A DNA stretch of 17,052 nucleotides, taken from contig JAJDCE010000100.1 of assembly GCA_029260985.1 (NCBI GenBank), positions 1-17,052 on the forward strand, read 5' to 3'. The notes under the pieces were generated by a model. It saw nothing but the letters and a program-made list of their open reading frames with translations, was not told where the DNA came from and searched no databases. This DNA comes from Patescibacteria group bacterium (GTDB lineage Bacteria; Patescibacteriota; Gracilibacteria; UM-FILTER-43-11). Position numbers and translations under genes: made by a program. Below, in pieces: positions 13,075 to 17,052 of this stretch (within the stretch, counting starts at the first letter, position 1; every line of letters begins with the position of its first letter).

Positions 13075-15195
13075 TTGGCGAAAGAAACAGAAAAACGCGG
13101 ACTCTCACTTCCTCTGCCAGATACGGTGGCTGAGGCGCTATCTCATGTACCAAAACAGAATTGCGTGAAGCATTCTGTAAAACTTAAAGGAGATAGCAAT
13201 GTAGTTGTTGAAAATGAATCAGATGCAGAGCCAAAGCTGATCTCTGAAAATCATGCTTTTTATGTAGGTAAAATAATCCCCTCCGGCATTTCAGACAGAA
13301 TTAAAAGAGTTTTAGGATGGGGGGATAAGAAAGAGCGTATTTATAATGAGGAATTTATCCAGGGCGCTTTGTCCTATATGTTTGACCATCTGGAAGAAGG
13401 ACAGAAAGCGCGCATGGTTGTTTGCCGGAGTTTGAGTGAAATAATGAATGGCCCGCAGGATGTGGAGGATGCGATGTCTACAGAAAAAGAGATTGAAATG
13501 ATTAAGAGGATCGCTAGGAAAAAATTCCAGAAAGATGAAAAATCCCTTGAGGTTGTGGACATGGAAACCCTTTCCCATCACGCTGATCTTTTCAGCGCAC
13601 TACGATCAGCAATAGACCCAGAAACAGGTAGCTTAGATATGGAAAAAGCGCTTCGGGAAAATTCAGAAGAGGCCGATGAAATAAAGCAATCATCCTCATT
13701 CCAAATAGCCAGGCAACTCTTTGAAGCTGTGCAAAATTCGGAAGAATTGTCATGCGCATTTCAAAAGGCTGTGCCAGCCAGATTAAAAGATGACGCTGAA
13801 GAGGAAGATTCGACAGTAAGCCATTACGCCTTAATAGAGGTCGCCATAAGACTGAGTGATATTTGTAATGGATGGAAAATTCAAGGTGGCTCAGATCGTC
13901 AGGCGATATATAACGGTATAATAATTCAGCTGATTAAAGGGAATGAAGGGAGATATAGAGATGTGCCGGAATTACAGCAGTTGTTCACAATGCTTGAAGG
14001 AGCCGGTTTTGAAACACTATCGCTGGATAGGGATAAAAATTTCCATCACCTCAAAAAAATACAAAGCACAGCCAGAGCCCGTATGCTTATTTATGCAGCG
14101 TTAGCACTGTCGGTTGTAACAGCTTCATTTGGTGTGGGCAGATGGTATGAGGGGAAGAAAGAAAAGGAAAGGCAGGTAGAGATAGAAAGGGATATCATTA
14201 GAAATAGACTCAGAGATACTCAGTTTAGTATTGATGGAAGAATCACGGTAGATGAAAAGAATAATCCCAATATATTCAAAGGTATTTACAAAAGAGCCAT
14301 GCAGCATTTAAAAGCCCGATACGCTTTGGATGATGACAGGTGTGAGGCTTTATCAGCTTTCTTAAAAGGGTATTTACTGAGGAAAAAAGGATCATTACCG
14401 ACGATTGATGGGGGAAACCATTATCTGTTAATCGATCTTGTGGATGGATTTGCTCAGGAGAATGCAATCTATTTTAAAGAAAAAGGAATCACAGTAGAAA
14501 AGCCATATCAAAATCTTCAGCATCTTATTCCAAAATTCAAACAGCTATTGGCATCCAAAGAAAACCTAGTGATACCTGAGAATTCAGTAGTAGATTATAC
14601 AGGGCCCAGCGGAATGGCGTCCGGAAAAGGGGCAGAGCGAATCGGTGAATTTTACTGCGGAGCTGCAATACATAATGAATTTGTTTTTTATCTTTACGAA
14701 GATAAAGCAGGTAAAGAACATCTGCTTGCCCTGGATCCTTACGCAAGACCCGCGAACAAACCTCAGCATGAAAAATATCTCTCATCCAAAATGGCAAAAT
14801 TAGGTGCGTGGCAGTTTTTATACGCAATGGAAAGATTCGGCATTTTACCTCTCCATAAAATTGGTGGGGAATTAAGATTATCAAGAGATCCTGCAGATTT
14901 TCAAAAAAAGGCATGTAAACCTAAGGAGATGGAAAATAGTAGCTTAATGCGCGGTGTATATAAGCCCCTTTCATATCGAAACGCGGAAACAGGCGTACAC
15001 TATAACTTACTTGCTATTCCAAGCTACAGTGTTGAAGAGAAAATATATGTGCCCTGTGTAATAGCGGCGGCGGAAGGAGATGCCAGATTTACTTTCAAAA
15101 GAGCTGCAGAAATCGGTAAGCATTATCATGGAATCATGACTAAATGGTATCGATATCGTATGAACAATATTAATGAAAAACCCTCAGGAAAATAA
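13075..15195 (+). CDS. Unrecognised single-pass membrane protein (706 aa)
   Basis: I do not recognise this protein. One strong hydrophobic segment, about residues 337-355 (MLIYAALALSVVTASFGVG), is flanked by basic residues and splits it into two halves of similar size. The first half is acidic and looks largely helical. It contains a glycine-rich stretch KIQGGSDRQAIYNGII just before the membrane segment. The second half begins with a highly charged helix (about 360-385), then a mixed domain with YCGAA (C528), H549 and DPY (D554), an arrangement loosely like a papain-like Cys peptidase but without proof. It lacks the Cys repeats of its neighbours. The start is uncertain: TTG 13075 lies just after the predicted transcription start, an in-frame TAG is at 13048-13050, and no Shine-Dalgarno or early ATG is present. 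Its 3' end overlaps the convergent regulator gene by 12 bases. Confidence 0.8.
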   Translation: MAKETEKRGLSLPLPDTVAEALSHVPKQNCVKHSVKLKGDSNVVVENESDAEPKLISENHAFYVGKIIPSGISDRIKRVLGWGDKKERIYNEEFIQGALSYMFDHLEEGQKARMVVCRSLSEIMNGPQDVEDAMSTEKEIEMIKRIARKKFQKDEKSLEVVDMETLSHHADLFSALRSAIDPETGSLDMEKALRENSEEADEIKQSSSFQIARQLFEAVQNSEELSCAFQKAVPARLKDDAEEEDSTVSHYALIEVAIRLSDICNGWKIQGGSDRQAIYNGIIIQLIKGNEGRYRDVPELQQLFTMLEGAGFETLSLDRDKNFHHLKKIQSTARARMLIYAALALSVVTASFGVGRWYEGKKEKERQVEIERDIIRNRLRDTQFSIDGRITVDEKNNPNIFKGIYKRAMQHLKARYALDDDRCEALSAFLKGYLLRKKGSLPTIDGGNHYLLIDLVDGFAQENAIYFKEKGITVEKPYQNLQHLIPKFKQLLASKENLVIPENSVVDYTGPSGMASGKGAERIGEFYCGAAIHNEFVFYLYEDKAGKEHLLALDPYARPANKPQHEKYLSSKMAKLGAWQFLYAMERFGILPLHKIGGELRLSRDPADFQKKACKPKEMENSSLMRGVYKPLSYRNAETGVHYNLLAIPSYSVEEKIYVPCVIAAAEGDARFTFKRAAEIGKHYHGIMTKWYRYRMNNINEKPSGK

Positions 15196-15909
15196 TTTCC
15201 AGTTCATTTCAAAAATCTGCCTCTGCATTTCATACAGTCTAGGGTGCCTTATGCGTATGCCGGTTATTTTGTCATGAGCATCAAAAAAGGTGACATTGCC
15301 GTCGTACACAAAACAGTTCGACTGGAACAAATTCTCTTTAGGTAAAAGTATGGTCTGCCTGCAGGAACAGTGGTCTTCAGACTTAAAATCTCTTGCCATA
15401 GAGGTGTTTTGCATCAGAAGGCGTGTGTGGATTTTTTTCTTTATCCGCTCCTTGGTCCACTCATCCTCACGCACCGGGTCAAGCGCGCGGTAAAACTCAT
15501 CCAGATGAATCCACACAAGCAGTTCTTTAGGATTTGCCCTTAATATCTCCTCATACATCTCACGATAACCCTCCTCGCCAATGTAATGGTTTACCTGCAC
15601 ACCGGATTGATGGAGCTGCTGTTCTTTTAGTTCATTCATAACCCGCTCAGCAAGTCTTAATTTTTCCTTTTCCTGATACAGGATTTTATTCACATCATCG
15701 ATAGAATAATAAGTGTAAGACCCCTGTTTGAATGAGGCTATAAGGTTTTTAGCCAACAGGCTGTTGAGCACATCATAAACAGATGTCCTTTTTATCTTGG
15801 TGGCTCTGGACAAGGTCGAGGCAGGTGATGGGCCGTAGGTATTCAGAGCAAGGTATACCTCTGCCTCCTTTTCTGAAAAGCCAAGTTTATAAAGGTCGAT
15901 TTTATACAT
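15184..15909 (-). CDS. TrmB-family transcriptional regulator (241 aa)
   Basis: The N terminus (about residues 6-70) is a TrmB-type winged helix: LGFSEKEAEVYLALNTYGP, then ASTLSRATKIKRTSVYDVLN as the helix-turn-helix, LLAKNLI and a wing ending YYSID. A helical segment (about 73-103) fits the usual dimerisation helix. The rest, VNHYIGEEGYREMYEEIL onward, is the ligand-side domain, without the sugar-binding C-terminal extension of the long archaeal TrmB proteins. C181, C183 (CSC) and C199 could sense metal or redox state; this is inference. ATG 15909 is preferred over an in-frame TTG at 15933, which lies inside the operator. The gene is divergent from copy I and has operator copies at both promoters, so it probably represses itself and copy I. 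It converges with the membrane-protein gene. Confidence 0.85.
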   Translation of the reverse strand: MYKIDLYKLGFSEKEAEVYLALNTYGPSPASTLSRATKIKRTSVYDVLNSLLAKNLIASFKQGSYTYYSIDDVNKILYQEKEKLRLAERVMNELKEQQLHQSGVQVNHYIGEEGYREMYEEILRANPKELLVWIHLDEFYRALDPVREDEWTKERIKKKIHTRLLMQNTSMARDFKSEDHCSCRQTILLPKENLFQSNCFVYDGNVTFFDAHDKITGIRIRHPRLYEMQRQIFEMNWKLFS

Positions 15910-15924
15910 TTGAAAATGCTTATA

Positions 15925-15942
15925 TGTCGACAAAATTCGACA
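15925..15942. promoter_or_regulatory. Operator O1 at the regulator transcription start
   Basis: A perfect inverted repeat, TGTCGA, six bases (CAAAAT), TCGACA. It covers the predicted transcription start (about 15941) and the leader of the regulator gene, a typical place for autorepression. A near copy (14 of the first 16 bases) lies at 16002. Confidence 0.75.
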
Positions 15943-15947
15943 CAGTA

Positions 15948-15976
15948 ATTATAAGCAATTATCTCTCTGTTAACAA
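15948..15976 (-). promoter_or_regulatory. Promoter of the TrmB-family regulator gene
   Basis: On the minus strand: -35 TTGTTA (15971-15976), 17 bases, -10 TATAAT (15948-15953). The start is expected near 15941 with a leader of about 32 bases. Confidence 0.7.
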
Positions 15977-15995
15977 GTAGTTTTATAAAATATTT

Positions 15996-16024
15996 TTGCA
16001 ATGTCGACAATTTTCGAATAAAAT
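15996..16024 (+). promoter_or_regulatory. Promoter of copy I
   Basis: -35 TTGCAA (15996-16001), a 17-base spacer, and -10 TAAAAT (16019-16024). The spacer is occupied by operator O2, so a bound regulator would block RNA polymerase. The start is expected near 16031, about 16 bases before the ATG; no Shine-Dalgarno is seen. Confidence 0.68.
16002..16017. promoter_or_regulatory. Operator O2 between the -35 and -10 boxes of copy I
   Basis: TGTCGACAATTTTCGA keeps the TGTCGA-N6-TCGA arrangement of O1 but with an imperfect right arm (TCGAAT). O1 and O2 start 77 bases apart. I found no third copy before E or before 13075. Confidence 0.7.
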
Positions 16025-16046
16025 TTAAATCTAATAAACATCACTT

Positions 16047-17052
16047 ATGCCAACCTGCAAACAATGCAACATCGGCTTTGAAATAACAGATGAAGAGAGA
16101 AGATCATACGAAAAATTCGGCTTTGAGCCAACAGGGTTTTGTTTTGAATGCGATCAGCAGAACAGACTCTGTTACAGAAACGAGCGTATACTTTACAGGC
16201 GAAAATGTGACTTTAGCGGAGAAGATATAATATCTGTTTATTCATCTGACAAACCTTATAAAGTCTACAAAAACGACATCTGGCATGGTGATCAGTGGGG
16301 TGCATTTGAATTCGGGCAGGATTTTGATTTTTCCAGACCTTTTTTCGATCAGCTTAAGGAACTGCAGTTAAAAGTCCCCAGAGTAGCCATTATTAATGCA
16401 AAATGTGAGAATAGTGATTACTGCAATATGGTTGTAGGAAACAATAACTGCTACCTGGTTTTTGGAGGAGATTTTAACGATAATGTTCTTTATGGAACAC
16501 TCTGCATGCGTAATATCAATTCATTAGATATTGATTTTAGTAACAAAAATGAATTGTGTTATTACCTCGCTGACTCAATAGAATGTTATGGAAGCTGGTT
16601 TACCTTAGACTCAAAAAACTGCAAGAATTGCTATTTCATTTCCGACTGTTCAAATTGTACTGATTGTATTTTGTGTACGAATATGGCAAATAAATCTTAT
16701 TACATAATGAATAAGGAGTATTCAAAGGAGGAGTATCTGGTAAAAAAGAAAGAACTTCTGAATGGATCCTATAAGACACAGCTTGCCTTGTGGAATAAAT
16801 TTTTGGAATTACGAAAAAATAGGATAGTGAAATACGCACATGCGATAAATTGCCAAAATTCCACAGGGGATTATTTAAAAAACAGTAAAAATTGCCATAA
16901 CTGTTTTGATATTTCCGACAGCGAAGATTTAAGAAATATAATTTTTGCCAGTAAAGTGAAAGATTGCTTTAATTGCAGCTTACTCGGGGATGATACAGAA
17001 CTTTGCTATAACGAAATTGCAACAATAAGTAGTCATAATGCCAATAATTCAT
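16047..17052 (+). CDS. Cys-rich zinc-ribbon/repeat protein, copy I (3' truncated)
   Basis: The first 335 codons of a ninth family member, running off the right edge. The first ribbon is intact (C4/C7/C32/C35; MPTCKQC and FCFEC). The second is degenerate (CDFSG; VYKNDIWH), as in copy E. A conserved FGQDFDFSRPFFDQLKEL stretch leads into module 1, whose 12 Cys are all in one 3-residue register. The cap CTDCILCTNM is followed by YYIMNKEYSKEEY, a helical linker and the start of module 2 (NCQNSTGDYLKNSKNC). Unlike the other complete copies it has its own clearly regulated promoter, with an operator in the spacer and a divergent TrmB-family gene, and probably leads a third block. The ATG at 16047 matches the family N terminus. 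Function is unknown. Confidence 0.93.
   Translation, partial: MPTCKQCNIGFEITDEERRSYEKFGFEPTGFCFECDQQNRLCYRNERILYRRKCDFSGEDIISVYSSDKPYKVYKNDIWHGDQWGAFEFGQDFDFSRPFFDQLKELQLKVPRVAIINAKCENSDYCNMVVGNNNCYLVFGGDFNDNVLYGTLCMRNINSLDIDFSNKNELCYYLADSIECYGSWFTLDSKNCKNCYFISDCSNCTDCILCTNMANKSYYIMNKEYSKEEYLVKKKELLNGSYKTQLALWNKFLELRKNRIVKYAHAINCQNSTGDYLKNSKNCHNCFDISDSEDLRNIIFASKVKDCFNCSLLGDDTELCYNEIATISSHNANNS

Noticed and set aside
15180..15205. Intrinsic terminator at the convergent gene ends
   Set aside because: GGAAA...TTTCC gives only a short weak stem without a GC-rich arm or a T run; no convincing terminator was found here, after copy H or after copy D.
15910..15933. TTG 15933 as start of the TrmB-family regulator
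   Set aside because: It lies inside operator O1, only about 8 bases after the predicted transcription start; the ATG at 15909 begins directly before the winged-helix domain.

Overview
The window is almost entirely protein-coding and is dominated by one gene family. Nine copies, seven complete and two cut by the window ends, encode cysteine-rich proteins of about 544-561 residues. They lie in three same-strand blocks (1-5691, 6356-13006, and 16047 to the end). I recognise the general look of these proteins from Patescibacteria (candidate phyla radiation) genomes, where they are usually left as hypothetical zinc-ribbon proteins. I know of no assigned function. AT-rich DNA, very tight stop/start overlaps, E. 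coli-like -35/-10 promoters and a TrmB-type regulator fit a patescibacterium, but this is an inference. UGA is used as a stop (TGATG stop/start overlaps), which argues against the UGA-recoding Gracilibacteria/Absconditabacteria.

Layout: genes A (partial), B, C and D run on the plus strand to 5691. A minus-strand ORF6N-domain gene follows at 5713-6267. A divergent promoter region then leads into genes E, F, G and H (6356-13006), chained by 1-nt overlaps. A well-formed promoter at 13020-13048 precedes an unrecognised 706-residue single-pass membrane protein (13075-15195). That gene converges with a minus-strand TrmB-family regulator (15184-15909). The regulator is divergent from gene I (16047 to the window end). 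The 137-base gap between them holds two good promoters, each overlapped by a copy of a TGTCGA-N6-TCGA operator.

The family has a regular architecture. A tandem pair of zinc ribbons at the N terminus is followed by two cysteine-studded repeat modules, each closed by a CFGC...IFNKxYxKEEY cap. A conserved GEWGEFFP/YNET/GWKW linker then leads to a second tandem ribbon pair. The N- and C-terminal ribbon pairs have identical cysteine spacing (3,25,3,19,3,18,3), so they are copies of one block. In the first repeat module the cysteines fall in a single 3-residue register: 103 of 104 by hand count over eight paralogs. This suggests a solenoid carrying a lattice of thiols.

The genes are probably made together: the LKEVY C-terminal tail of one protein also encodes the Shine-Dalgarno of the next gene. 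The TrmB regulator probably controls itself and gene I, and so the third copy block. The membrane protein and the ORF6N protein have no demonstrated link to the family beyond position. No stretch over 300 bases lacks a gene.
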